From Rhizobium sp. RCAM05350 (lineage in GTDB: Bacteria; Pseudomonadota; Alphaproteobacteria; Rhizobiales; Rhizobiaceae): DNA of 64,000 nt. The stretch covers positions 434,001-498,000 of the forward strand of contig CP087974.1 in assembly GCA_024426085.1 (NCBI GenBank), in the 5' to 3' direction. The notes under the pieces were generated by a model. That model was not told where the DNA came from. It ran no database searches and saw nothing but the letters and a program-made list of their open reading frames with translations. Both the position numbers and the translations under genes were made by a program. This document shows positions 43,746-52,443 of the stretch, piece by piece (positions within the stretch are counted from its first letter, which is position 1; each line of letters starts with the position of its first letter).

Positions 43746-43952
43746 GTGAAAAGAGCACATCAACCTACCCACCCCACGACAGTGGGACACGCGTACGCAC
43801 CAGTGAGCGCGCTGCGTATAGCAATAAAAGGTCTTCAAGAGGCCGGCATCCCAATACAGAAGATTTGCGTCACCGGGTCTCAGATCGAAATCCATTGCGG
43901 CAGTCCCAATCCTGCGGAGTTGCCGGAAAATAATGGGCTTGAGAAATGGTAG
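43746..43952 (+). CDS. Small hypothetical prophage protein
   Basis: The credible part is ALRIAIKGLQEAGIPIQKIC, then VTGSQIEIHCG and a final NNGLEKW. This helix-plus-strands pattern is often seen in small proteins behind HTH genes in rhizobial prophages. The GTG at 43746 is weak; GTG 43803 is an alternative. No function can be assigned. Confidence 0.5.
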   Translation: MKRAHQPTHPTTVGHAYAPVSALRIAIKGLQEAGIPIQKICVTGSQIEIHCGSPNPAELPENNGLEKW

Positions 43953-44004
43953 GTGCGCCTGCCGTTGTACGCCACAGTCGGTCTTTTCACACAGCCATAG
44001 AGAG

Positions 44005-44595
44005 TTACCCCGCGTCACGCCATTGCACCATGAGTTCGCCGTCCAATATCTCTATTGCTTTCGCGAACCTGGAATAATTGGGCCGCTTCTCTCTCCACTT
44101 CTGCTGCTGAAAATACTTCTTCGTACGGCATTCCTTGTCGAGATCAGGAAGGCTCATGTTTGCCTCAAAGCATTTTTGCAACACCATATCGACGGCAACA
44201 ATTCCTGTCTGTTTGAACGGCTTCCGATTACGTCGCAATCCGTGATATTGAGCCGCTTGTCGGATGTTTATCCAAGTAGAATGCGGAAATTCCGCGCATA
44301 TCTGCTCTCTGGAGGCTCTTGGATACAATTTTCGAAGTCTGGAGATTTCAGCGCCTCGCCAAATATGAACTGTCTTCTGTAAGCCCATTTTCCGGCATTG
44401 AGATTCAATCGCTATGCGGGTGCGATGCGGGAACATCTTATGAAGCGCATCATAGTCCGGCGCCTTGTTTCGGAGAATCTCCCGGTCGTCGTCAGTCCAG
44501 AGCTTGTGCCCCTTCATGGTAACCCCCTGTCGTTGCATTCGACGGCGAGACCGTTCTCCATTTGCGGCATTTCGTGCGAAATAGGCTAGCGACAT
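44005..44595 (-). CDS. SANT/Myb-like repeat DNA-binding protein
   Basis: About 196 residues with two tandem Myb-like HTH units: KLWTDDDREILRNKAPDYDA through RTRIAIESQCRKMGL, and WRGAEISRLRKLYPRASREQ through HSTWINIRQAAQYHGL. Basic tail. ATG 44595 has a perfect AGGAGG 7 bases upstream; ATG 44517 also has a fair site. Such repeats occur in phage and homing-type DNA-binding proteins, but no nuclease domain is seen. Unbroken. Confidence 0.7.
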   Translation of the reverse strand: MSLAYFARNAANGERSRRRMQRQGVTMKGHKLWTDDDREILRNKAPDYDALHKMFPHRTRIAIESQCRKMGLQKTVHIWRGAEISRLRKLYPRASREQICAEFPHSTWINIRQAAQYHGLRRNRKPFKQTGIVAVDMVLQKCFEANMSLPDLDKECRTKKYFQQQKWREKRPNYSRFAKAIEILDGELMVQWRDAG

Positions 44596-44793
44596 GTCGG
44601 GGCCTCCTGATGTGATCTCAGTGGCAAACCTCATTCAACGCGAGTCAACTTTGATGTTGTCCTCCTTATCCACAGGATACAACCGCCAGAAGTCTATGTC
44701 GCTCGCCTCAGGAGGTGGATTGACTCCTGCGTGCATGCTGTCACGTTGCGCCCTTAGGACGTGGGGACGTCCATTATTCATTTAGGGGAAACA

Positions 44794-45267
44794 ATGAAAT
44801 TTTATAACTTTGCCGGCGTGGTCGTTGCCACGGCGCTCTTATCTTCGTGCGGCAGTATTGTGCGTGGTACGACGGAGGACGTGACTATCAGGACGCTGCC
44901 GGAAGACGCCAGTATCCGTACGTCACTTGGGCCTGGTTGCCCTCGATCGCCGTGCACGTTCCCGGTTAAGCGCAGGGATAATCTCACGGCTTTTGCAGAG
45001 CGTGAGGGTTACAAGCCTGGATCAATCGAGATCGGCACCAAGATCAGCGGGGGCGGCGCAGCTGGTTTCGCTGGCAACGTGATTGCTGGTGGGGTGATCG
45101 GCATGGGTGTCGATGCCTATAACAAGTCAAGCTGGGATCACTTCCCGAATCCCGCCTATATAGTGCTTGAACCAATTGACCCAAAAAATCCAAAGACACC
45201 TGTCTACCAGACCCCCGTCCTGCCAACGAAGGACACAGGCAAAAAGGCGGAGAAGCCAATTGCCTGA
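44794..45267 (+). CDS. Small lipoprotein
   Basis: 157 residues. The lipobox ATALLSSCG gives a lipidated cysteine at about residue 18. The core reads EDVTIRTLPEDASIRTSLGP and KRRDNLTAFAEREGYKPGS, with a glycine-rich segment (GFAGNVIAGGVIGMGVDAY) that could insert in a membrane, and a Pro/Lys-rich tail. AGGGGAA precedes the ATG. It resembles lipoproteins of chromosomal origin carried by prophages. Role unknown. Confidence 0.75.
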   Translation: MKFYNFAGVVVATALLSSCGSIVRGTTEDVTIRTLPEDASIRTSLGPGCPRSPCTFPVKRRDNLTAFAEREGYKPGSIEIGTKISGGGAAGFAGNVIAGGVIGMGVDAYNKSSWDHFPNPAYIVLEPIDPKNPKTPVYQTPVLPTKDTGKKAEKPIA

Positions 45268-45631
45268 CGGTCGGTAGGATTCACTGGCCCTTGGTCGAAT
45301 GACACCCAGTTCACTGTCCGGACTTGTCAATCGTCCAGCTGAGCGCGGTGCCACGATGCCGAGCGCGATCCCGATAGTTTGTCGCCAAACTTGCCACTAT
45401 CACAATCGAAGCCTATATTATCGCTACAAAGTCCCCTCGCTGTTGACCACGGATGTACTGGCAGCGGCGTGAGGTGACGACGGGAGGTCAGTGCGAATTT
45501 CGCCCGGCCTTTTTCCTTGCGGTCGGGACTGAATCAAAGCCCCGCATCGGCCGTGCCTATTCTGCGCAGCCGGAACCAAATTTGCTCCCAAACATTCTCC
45601 TGCCGAACCCAACCAAACGAAGGAGAAGATT
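45268..45631. other. Intergenic region without a recognised gene
   Basis: No frame with credible composition or a ribosome site. It presumably holds the promoter of the DUF1236-like gene. Confidence 0.4.
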
Positions 45632-46028
45632 ATGAACGCCAAGATTTTGATCCTATCCACCGTCGCTGTGGGGTTGATGTCTACGGTGTCGATGGCTGAA
45701 GACGGGACTGCTACTGGCATGGTTGGCGGCGCCTGCTACTGGCGCTATCGTGGGTGGACCAGTTGGCGCCGGCGTTGGTGCTGTAGTCGGTGCCGTTGCA
45801 GGTGCCGCCCTTGACCCACCGCCGCAGAGGGTCGTCACTTATGTGCAAGAGCAGCCGGTTCCACAATCGGTCGTTGTTGAGCAGCAAGTGGTGGTCGGCA
45901 AACCACTTCCGCGCGAAGTTGTTTTGATGCCGATTGCCGAAGATCCTCGTTACGCTTACACGGTCGTCAATGATCAACGTGTAATTGTCGATCCGAAAAC
46001 ATATACGGTGGTTCAGGTGCTGCAGTAA
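45632..46028 (+). CDS. DUF1236-like secreted protein with glycine zipper (one frame break)
   Basis: Signal peptide MNAKILILSTVAVGLMSTVS. A break near 45725 joins it to ATGAIVGGPVGAGVGAVVGA, a glycine-zipper segment, followed by VVTYVQEQPVPQSVVVEQQ and a C-terminal DUF1236-type unit, RYAYTVVNDQRVIVDPKTYT. About 131 residues. GAAGGAGAAG lies before the ATG. Such proteins are abundant in rhizobia, and their function is unknown. Confidence 0.75.
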
Positions 46029-46053
46029 GCATCACGCTCGGAGATGTCGCAAT

Positions 46054-46086
46054 AGGTCGGGTGCTGAGTGCCCGGCCTTTTCTCTA
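46054..46086 (+). terminator. Rho-independent terminator after the DUF1236-like gene
   Basis: AGGTCGGG pairs with CCCGGCCT (one GU pair), followed by TTTCTCT. Confidence 0.75.
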
Positions 46087-46126
46087 GGCTGTTGACTCCC
46101 CCTCGCCTTCGGCAAATCATCCCGGC

Positions 46127-46420
46127 ATGTCCACCACCACTGATTTCATCACTGAACTCTATCGAGCTGCAAACGAGGTCGGGAAACTGACGCCATTTGA
46201 GAAGCGCCGGCTGATTGAGCGGGCTGTGACATCGATCCACGAGGGCCGCCAACAGGTAGGGATAGCACCGAGAAAGACGGAACCGGACAAGGTGATTGAT
46301 CTTCAGACTGTGGCCGCCTCGATTGCCTCGGCTCCTGATGTGCTCATCAGTCATGCCATGTTAGAGGCCGCCGACATGATCCGGACACTGAAGATTGTGC
46401 TGGACGCGAAGGACGAGTGA
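46127..46420 (+). CDS. Hypothetical helical protein
   Basis: 97 residues, MSTTTDFITELYRAANEVGK onward, largely helical (TPFEKRRLIERAVTSIHEGR, ISHAMLEAADMIRTLKIVLD). No family is recognised, but the composition is that of a real soluble protein and the frame is unbroken. There is no strong ribosome site. Confidence 0.6.
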   Translation: MSTTTDFITELYRAANEVGKLTPFEKRRLIERAVTSIHEGRQQVGIAPRKTEPDKVIDLQTVAASIASAPDVLISHAMLEAADMIRTLKIVLDAKDE

Positions 46421-46603
46421 GAAAGCGGAACCATCCCCGCCACCTGTTTGCGGCAAATCCACATCACGGAATATTATACATCCGAACAATAGACCCAAAA
46501 ATGTACGTTGAAAAACCCATAGAATTGCAGTGTATTTCAAGTGCTCTTGGAGGAGAGCGTAGTGCATTCATATTGTACAGATTTGTATTTTGAGCCTTAT
46601 TGC

Positions 46604-46634
46604 GCCGCCATCTGGAAACGGATGGCGGCTTTTT
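46604..46634 (+). terminator. Rho-independent terminator
   Basis: GCCGCCATC and GATGGCGGC form a perfect stem around TGGAAACG, followed by TTTTT. It separates the plus gene at 46.1 kb from the converging minus gene at 46.65 kb. Confidence 0.85.
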
Positions 46635-46649
46635 ATTTGGTTCCTACGC

Positions 46650-46841
46650 TCATTGTGTGATGGGTTTGGCTGCCCGAATATCCTTCACGGCCTCCTCAAT
46701 CGCAATCAAAGCCTCATCGCACGTCCATCCGGAAGCTACGGCTGCAACCACGACAGAGTTCACCAACGGGTGAACGAGTTCTTCGCACTCCATAGCTCGC
46801 TGCATATCGCCAGGCGCGTGCGTTGGTGGGGAAATTTGCAT
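46650..46841 (-). CDS. Small hypothetical protein
   Basis: 63 residues starting MQISPPTHAPGDMQRAMECE. The helical part LVNSVVVAAVASGWTCDEAL is followed by IEEAVKDIRAAK. GGAG precedes ATG 46841. The open frame continues upstream, but the ribosome site favours this start. No function assigned. Confidence 0.55.
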   Translation of the reverse strand: MQISPPTHAPGDMQRAMECEELVHPLVNSVVVAAVASGWTCDEALIAIEEAVKDIRAAKPITQ

Positions 46842-47291
46842 GTCGGTCTCCTTCGCCCGGAAACCCTGTATCTGCAAGAATGTTCCCCTAAAGGTGTGAC
46901 TAAGTGGCGTCGCCCGCGGCGGCGCTGACGTACCTTTAGTCGCTTTCACCATTTCTGGGGAGAACATCGAACAATTCAGGAACGGCTATTGAACATCTGA
47001 TGGCAGCGATCGATCCATCCCAACAACCCCCGGTCATATTTTTTTAGCAGGAACAAATATTCGAAAAAATCGTTTCGACATTGATCATGGCGCCGCGCCT
47101 CTACTGTGCTTCCCCACATTGGCGCCTGGTCAAGTCCCCGAGAAAAAATTGACCTCGCTTCGGCGGGGTCTTTTTGTGCGGTCCCTCATTCAGGACAGTG
47201 CGACCCGCCCCATCTTGTAAAGGCAAGCCGCGACGAGTGAGAAAGTGGAACCATCGATCACGGTCATCGTTTTACGGAAAAGGAGAACGAG
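46842..47291. other. Gene-free stretch with a terminator
   Basis: No credible gene. It contains the hairpin at 47151-47175 and, before 47292, the ribosome site of the next small gene. Confidence 0.45.
47151..47175 (+). terminator. Rho-independent terminator
   Basis: GACCTCGC-TTCG-GCGGGGTC with TTTTT directly after. No gene is seen just upstream on the plus strand, so it may end a small RNA or be left from a lost gene. Confidence 0.75.
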
Positions 47292-47495
47292 ATGTCCATC
47301 GAAGATTACGCCAAATCAATACTTGCCGAGGTAACTGGACCCAAGGATAAGCAACCACCGGCCGGCGTCGATGACGGCAGCATGGCCGACGAAAAACGCA
47401 AGCTGAACCCGAACAAGCCAAAGCCGAACGAGCCAGATCCAGAGGAGGTCCAGTACCCTGGTTATTTCAAGGGTAATGGAAGCCGAGAGGCGTAA
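47292..47495 (+). CDS. Small hypothetical protein, Pro/Lys/Glu-rich
   Basis: 67 residues. The helical start MSIEDYAKSILAEVTGPKDK is followed by a charged, disordered part (LNPNKPKPNEPDPEEVQYPG). AAAAGGAGAACGAG precedes the ATG. Unknown role. Confidence 0.6.
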   Translation: MSIEDYAKSILAEVTGPKDKQPPAGVDDGSMADEKRKLNPNKPKPNEPDPEEVQYPGYFKGNGSREA

Positions 47496-47548
47496 TTCTT
47501 AAGGCGCTCGATTGACTCAGCCGCCCTACTCTATGACGATCCGTCGTC

Positions 47549-47743
47549 ATGAACGCAGCCCAAAACCGCTACGACCTGCGCAAAGACGCCGACGGCTCCT
47601 GGGCCGTCTATGACATTTTCACCGGGCAGACGGTGGAAGTGAACGGCATCCCGCAAGACGGCCTCGACATACAGATCGCTGATGATCTCGTGGACTTATT
47701 GAACCTCGAATACATCAACCGTCGCAAGGGATCGACTCATTGA
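47549..47743 (+). CDS. Small hypothetical protein
   Basis: 64 residues: YDLRKDADGSWAVYDIFTGQ is followed by a helical end (DDLVDLLNLEYINRRKG). The pattern of a short beta unit plus helix resembles small rhizobial proteins with W-containing strands. Its stop overlaps a TTG that opens a frame of only 20 codons, which is not called. Confidence 0.6.
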   Translation: MNAAQNRYDLRKDADGSWAVYDIFTGQTVEVNGIPQDGLDIQIADDLVDLLNLEYINRRKGSTH

Positions 47744-47815
47744 CCGCTACCACGGACTTGAGGCCGCTCGAAAAGCGCCTACTGCTTGAGGATCTGTCGT
47801 GAATGCACGGATTGT

Positions 47816-48070
47816 CTATTCTTCCAGCGGTAAGTCACCGGACGGTTCCAACTCGCCCTCGATCAGGGCGCTATGCGGGGTGTCTTCGGCGGCGTAGGTC
47901 AATTGGAGCTTTTTCAGAATTTTTTCCATGAGATCCAAGACTTCAAGCGAGCCCCACCCTTCCATGTTGGCCTCGGTGATAATCTGCTGCATCACCCGTT
48001 CAATCTTTTCAAAGTGTTCCGCGCCACGATCCGGATCGCGCTGAGCGTTCGCCTTCGCCAGCGCTTCCAA
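47816..48070 (-). CDS. Small acidic helical protein at the end of the terminase operon
   Basis: The credible part is FEKIERVMQQIITEANMEGW and LEVLDLMEKILKKLQLTYAA, ending in an acidic tail GELEPSGDLPLEE. It overlaps the broken end of the terminase large subunit in another frame, so its true N-terminus is unclear: it may be fused to, or cut by, the terminase deletion. No family recognised. Confidence 0.45.
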   Translation of the reverse strand: MEALAKANAQRDPDRGAEHFEKIERVMQQIITEANMEGWGSLEVLDLMEKILKKLQLTYAAEDTPHSALIEGELEPSGDLPLEE

Positions 48071-48801
48071 GTCTCGATCGACATGTTGGTCTTGAATTCG
48101 TGGATTTCGTCGGCCGCCACCATGATCGGTCGTGGGCCGTTGATCGCTTCGCCGTTCGCCAGCGCCTGAAACTTACTGCCCGTCTCCGGAAACTCGATCT
48201 TCCAGGCATTGTCGCCGGTGCCGCGGATGATGACCTCGCCCCGCGATTCCAGTGTGTCGGTCTCGAACTCGTCGGCACCGGGAATGTTCGCCTGGCACAT
48301 GGCGACAGCATCGCGAAACAGGACGTTCGCAGTGTTCTTGTCCTGACCGATAGAATAGACCTCGGCGCGTTTCACGCCATAAAAGCCGCCCATGTAAAGG
48401 CCGATCGCGGCCATCCAAGGGCTTTTCGCCTGCCCCTTGCCGGTCTCGACCCAACTTGATCTGAACCGCATCCGGCCGCTGTCCTTGCGCCAACCGAACA
48501 GATTGCCGGTGCAGAACATATGCCAGGGCAGAAGATTGAACGGCCTGCCCTCATGCGAACCGGCTGTGATCGACAACACCGCCGGCGAAAAGCCGATGGC
48601 GCGTGCCGCTATATCCGGGCGCCAGTGAAGGCCGCGCTTCTGCCCGTCCCTGATATCCTTCAGGTGCCGCTCTGCCGCCGCGGCGTGGTGCTCGCCTGCG
48701 ATGATCTTTCCGGCCAGCACATCGCTTGCGTACTGGCTGGTTGGATCACCCGGAAACTGGCTTAAGATAGCTGTCCGCCGCGCGGGAGGTTTTCTTGCCA
48801 C
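47992..48801 (-). pseudogene. terL: Terminase large subunit, truncated (ATPase part only)
   Basis: This is the N-terminal half of a P27-associated large terminase, the motor that packages phage DNA: RRFR-type strand, Walker A-like WVETGKGQAKSPWMAAIG, RAEVYSIGQDKNTANVLFRD and Walker B IMVAADEIHEF. After the segment NMSIETWKR at about 48060 the typical continuation is lost and the frame ends at 47992, so the nuclease half is missing (about 269 residues against roughly 550). It overlaps the small-subunit gene. Confidence 0.75.
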
Positions 48802-49177
48802 GCTGCACCTTCGTTACCTTGCCGCGTCGGGCCGGCGCTATTCCGAGTTCTGCTTCGATCACGCGGATTGCTTCGTCAGCCTGCCGCATCACCGACCAAT
48901 GAGGATCCCACTGCCCGACCTTCGCCCGCTTGCCTTTCAGCACCGGGCCGTATTCCGCGACATGCTTCGATGACCGCTCATACTGAACTCGAAACTCTAC
49001 GAGGCGCTTGATCGAGTGGCCGTTCGATACCGCCAGGGTACTAGCGTCGCGCAATTCGTTCAGAACAATGGTCCACTGTTCATGCGCTTCGAGAATGTCG
49101 AATTCGTCCATGTAAATGGACGCCCAATCCGGCTCCGGGGGAACCCCTTCGCCCCCTGATATCGTTGATAAATCCAT
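48746..49177 (-). CDS. terS: Phage terminase small subunit, P27-like
   Basis: 143 residues. The P27-family pattern is DEFDILEAHEQWTIVLNELR, STLAVSNGHSIKRLVEFRVQ and VMRQADEAIRVIEAELGIAP, with a basic Lys/Arg tail. It would recognise the DNA to be packaged. It is directly upstream of and overlapping the large subunit gene. Unbroken. Confidence 0.75.
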   Translation of the reverse strand: MDLSTISGGEGVPPEPDWASIYMDEFDILEAHEQWTIVLNELRDASTLAVSNGHSIKRLVEFRVQYERSSKHVAEYGPVLKGKRAKVGQWDPHWSVMRQADEAIRVIEAELGIAPARRGKVTKVQRGKKTSRAADSYLKPVSG

Positions 49178-49526
49178 GCGAGCTCACTCCAGAATTGGCG
49201 ACATCCCCCTCCCCAGAATTGCTTCCAGTGCGAACGACTGCCCCAGCCGGTCAGGACCCCGGCCACTCCCAGACTTTGGCACCCCCTACCCCTGCCGATG
49301 AGGGAGGGATGCCCTGACGTTGCCCGTTGGCTGCGGTCGTCGATCTGGGATGCCATTGACTATCTCGAGCGGCCTCGCCGTTCCTTGCCCGTAGATGAGA
49401 CCACCATAGACGAGGCCGTCCATCAGCAGTTGATCGAGCGTCGGCTCAGTCATCATCAGAGGTCTTTCGCACTCTGGACATCCGCATTAGCGACGCCATC
49501 TTCCCTCTAGCCACCAGGAGGACATC
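49178..49526. other. Region between the terminase genes and the DUF2188-like gene
   Basis: An open plus frame exists (49298-49510) but has no ribosome site and unlikely composition. The region probably carries the divergent promoters of the flanking genes. Confidence 0.4.
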
Positions 49527-49763
49527 ATGGCTAAACGCAGCGTCTATCATTCCATCAAAGACAAGAATGGCTGGAAAGTTGTGCTCGACGGGAAAGACCT
49601 GTCCCGCCACGATACGCAGCTGGAAGCCGAAGATCGTGCACGCAAGCTAGGCAAGGCGGTTCAAGAGAAGGGCGGGCTTGGTCAGGCTGTATTCCATCGA
49701 GCAGACGGACAGATCGTGGAAGAGCGCACGTACGGCGCCGACCCTCAAAAAACCAAGGGCTAA
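49527..49763 (+). CDS. DUF2188-like small protein
   Basis: 78 residues: MAKRSVYHSIKDKNGWKVVL, then HDTQLEAEDRARKLGKAVQE and VFHRADGQIVEERTYG. This beta-alpha-beta pattern fits DUF2188. An excellent AGGAGG stands 6-7 bases upstream. It overlaps the end of the HNH gene on the other strand by 4 bases. Confidence 0.75.
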   Translation: MAKRSVYHSIKDKNGWKVVLDGKDLSRHDTQLEAEDRARKLGKAVQEKGGLGQAVFHRADGQIVEERTYGADPQKTKG

Positions 49764-50143
49764 ACGCTACCGGCATTCCATGGATGAGCAGGATCGAGCG
49801 GTCGGCCGTCGATGTCGGTGCCGCTCCGAACCTTACCGCTCTCTTCCTGCTGTATCCTGATGTCATGATGGTCGGGACAGGCAACCTCCCAGTTGAGCCT
49901 ATCCCAGAACAATTGCTTGTCGCCCTTGTGGGCTATGCGGTGGTTGACGACCAGGTGCATGCGCTTTGGGTTGGTCTGTGGTGATCCATCCATGCGCAGG
50001 TGGCCGGCGTTCAGGATGCCTTTCGCCTTGCAGCGTTCGCAGAACTGGTTCTCCGGCAGGGCAAGGAATGCTGCCCTCGCCTTCTGCCACTGATGGTCAT
50101 AGCCGCGCTGACTGGCTGCCGTTCTTCCTTGCCACTCTGCCAT
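49760..50143 (-). CDS. HNH endonuclease
   Basis: 127 residues. The zinc-binding NQFCERCKAKG and the HNH core VVNHRIAHKG / WEVACPDHHD are clear. Small HNH nucleases lie beside terminases in many phages, where they help cleave DNA in packaging. Here it is separated from the terminase by about 600 bases but on the same strand. Unbroken. Confidence 0.85.
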   Translation of the reverse strand: MAEWQGRTAASQRGYDHQWQKARAAFLALPENQFCERCKAKGILNAGHLRMDGSPQTNPKRMHLVVNHRIAHKGDKQLFWDRLNWEVACPDHHDIRIQQEESGKVRSGTDIDGRPLDPAHPWNAGSV

Positions 50144-50149
50144 TAGGAA

Positions 50150-51856
50150 TTATGCCGGCTCTCGTTTCGCCACGGATGGGTTGAAATGAACAACCGTTCC
50201 TTCGTCAGGCTTCCCGCCTGGAAAGCTGAAAGTAAATTCCGGCGCGTTGGGGTCAGGCCGTTTAACACGGTGCCTCTGCTGCTTCTCTGGCTCGAAGAAT
50301 TCTCTAGACACGTGCCCAAGTGAAGGCAAAGTTGGTCGCTTGCCCCTAAACCAGTTATCAATGGTCACGATTTGCAGCCGGGGAAGGTGTCCGTGTGCTG
50401 TCTCGACAAAACCAAAGGAAGCCGCTTCCGAATTCATCTCTCTTGTCGCATCGTTGAGGCAAATGAAAAGCCCCATTTCCGCTTGCTCGCGATCGATAAC
50501 CGCCTTGAATTCTCGCACATCTTTGGCACCCACATGCTGACCACCTTTCACAGAAGTCAGAATACGACCCCAACCACGTGGACCATTCATAAAGTACATC
50601 TGGCCGTCTATCCCCCTATCCGGTCCCCTCCGCACCTCCTTCAGAGCTTGGACGCCCACTAGGTAGTTAGCCCACCATTGGAATTGATACTTGTCTTTTT
50701 CTGCGAGACGCGCTGCGCTGGCGAAATCATGAGGAATGCCACCTAGCGAATAGTTGACAGGGTTTGGAAATCCTAGAAGCCGCTCTTCTATCACCTTGAT
50801 TGCATGATAGGCCACATCGATACCTATCCATTTACGGCCTGCATATTGTGCCGCTGCGACCGTGGTTCCACACCCGCAAAATGGGTCGAGAACAGTGTCA
50901 CCTTCATCAGTAGCTGCGCGGATTAATCGATCAAGTAGGCGAACAGGTTTTTGCGTCGGATAGCCAAGACGCTCCCGAGCCTGTGAATTCAAAGGAGGTA
51001 TGTCTGACCAGACGTCCCCAAGTGGCATTCCGCGTTGCTCTGTCAAATAGCGCTTAAGACGTGGCACCCGTCCCGGGGCGGTTTGGTGAACTAGTCCCGA
51101 TTGCCGAGCTGTTTCCATCCGCTCTCGCGTCCACCGCCAAACGCGAGTGACGCCCATGAACTCGTAAGTTAGGTTTGGGCGATTGGGACTGGGATTAATA
51201 AGGCTCGTGAGTTGATAAAGGCGACCGTCGCCATCGTCCAACGTATACTTTTGAGCCACGGATTTCGGCACGTTTAACGGATCATAGGGCGTGAAAAGAG
51301 ATCTGCTGTTCCACTTCCTGTTTGCGGCGGCCTCATAACACAGAATCACGTCATGGTTGCTTGGGAGGCGCGCGTCATCAATGCCTTACCCAGGGTTCGT
51401 TGCCAAATTATCTCGTTAGTAAAGCGCTCCGGTCCAAAGATGGCATCCAAGATTATTTTTAAGTAGTGGCTTGCCGTTGGATCGCAATGGAGTAGCAATG
51501 AACCAGATGGTTTTAGCACCCTTCGTAGTTCATGTAGCCTTTGGGCCATCATCACCAAGTAAGCCATCATGTCACTCTCGCCGAGTGCAGCGTGTAGGGC
51601 GTGAATAATAGTGGCGACAGCGCCACTCCCTGCGCATGATCTCGTCGAGCGCCCATTGTGCTTCATTCCCCCATGTCCAGGTGTCACGGAAGGCCTCTAC
51701 CTGAGCGCTGGCCGCTTCGGCGGCCGGAGTCCGGAAAAGAACATTGTAGTTCGCGTTACTGTTGAAAGGCGGATCAAGATAGACGAGATCAACGCTTTCA
51801 GTCGCTATTTCTTCTCGCAGGATCGTTAAATTGTCGCCAAACCAGAGCTGATTCAT
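50150..51856 (-). CDS. DNA methyltransferase fused to an Mrr-like nuclease domain (two frame breaks)
   Basis: The N-terminal part is an amino-methyltransferase of the beta class: MNQLWFGDNLTILREEI, catalytic motif IV LVYLDPPFNSN, and later motif I DTVLDPFCGCGTT. The C-terminal 180 residues (about 380-560) hold a nuclease-like core, LKEVRRGPDRGIDGQMYF, then ILTSVKGGQHVGAKDVREF and FKAVIDREQAEMGLFICL, the pattern of Mrr-type PD-(D/E)xK domains with D in GIDG and K in SVKGG. Breaks lie near 51620 and 51365. About 568 residues joined. A self-contained restriction-modification polypeptide or a solitary modifier is possible. The HNH gene follows after 6 bases. Confidence 0.8.
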
Positions 51857-51997
51857 CTGCCACCCCAATAAATCCCACTTAAGATTGCGACGAGATGGTA
51901 AATATACTCTGAATGGTGCCCAATGGAGACCCGAGACGACATCAGACGTTGGGTCGCCGCGAGTTCGGCGGCCGGATACCGCGATGAATGGAGGCGG

Positions 51998-52013
51998 AAT
52001 ACCCGTTGCCTTT
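51998..52013 (-). repeat. Copy A of a 16-bp upstream element (AAAGGCAACGGGTATT on minus)
   Basis: It lies about 142 bases upstream of the methyltransferase start. An identical copy lies upstream of the RTX gene, and weaker similarity continues for about 20 bases to the right of both copies. Confidence 0.6.
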
Positions 52014-52146
52014 GGCCGGCGCCTGAGCGACCTTCTCGTGCCAGGGCTTTCCGGCACGGGCATGCGAGAGGCTCCATATGACTGTGCAGAAGTTTACGAA
52101 GACCCGGATTTCGAGAAAATACGGCGGCCTGCACGAGGAGGAAGTA

Positions 52147-52317
52147 ATGCTTCACCTTGGGGCCTACCTGAGCGGACTGCGAATGGTGCGGTTTTTCACC
52201 CCCATTCGACCCGATGATAAAGTCGACCACTGGCGCCTCGTTTCCGATAGAAACGTGTACGTCATTCAAGAACTTGAAGAGCTATTTGCCGATGAGCTTG
52301 CTGGCAGCTCCCCGTGA
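52147..52317 (+). CDS. Small hypothetical protein
   Basis: 56 residues from ATG 52147: MLHLGAYLSGLRMVRFFTPI, then VYVIQELEELFADELAG. A strong GAGGAGGAAGTA precedes the start. A longer frame begins at 52078. Followed by a terminator. No family recognised. Confidence 0.5.
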   Translation: MLHLGAYLSGLRMVRFFTPIRPDDKVDHWRLVSDRNVYVIQELEELFADELAGSSP

Positions 52318-52327
52318 CATCGGCGAA

Positions 52328-52351
52328 CCGGGCGGTTAAGCCCGTCTTTTT
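52328..52351 (+). terminator. Rho-independent terminator after the 52.2-kb gene
   Basis: CGGGC-GGTTAA-GCCCG followed by TCTTTTTA. Confidence 0.8.
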
Positions 52352-52395
52352 ACTGTGGAGACATTGCGGCAAGGTGTATCCGCAGCCGAGACATG

Positions 52396-52420
52396 AAAAG
52401 GCCCGCAGAAGCGAGCCTTT
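52396..52420 (-). terminator. Rho-independent terminator after the RTX gene
   Basis: On the minus strand AAAGGCTCGC-TTCT-GCGGGCCTTTTC. Confidence 0.75.
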
Positions 52421-52443
52421 GAGCGTTTTTACTGATCCAGAGT

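Noticed and set aside
47549..47802. Twenty-codon frame from TTG 47740 overlapping the preceding stop
   Set aside because: Too short and without other support.
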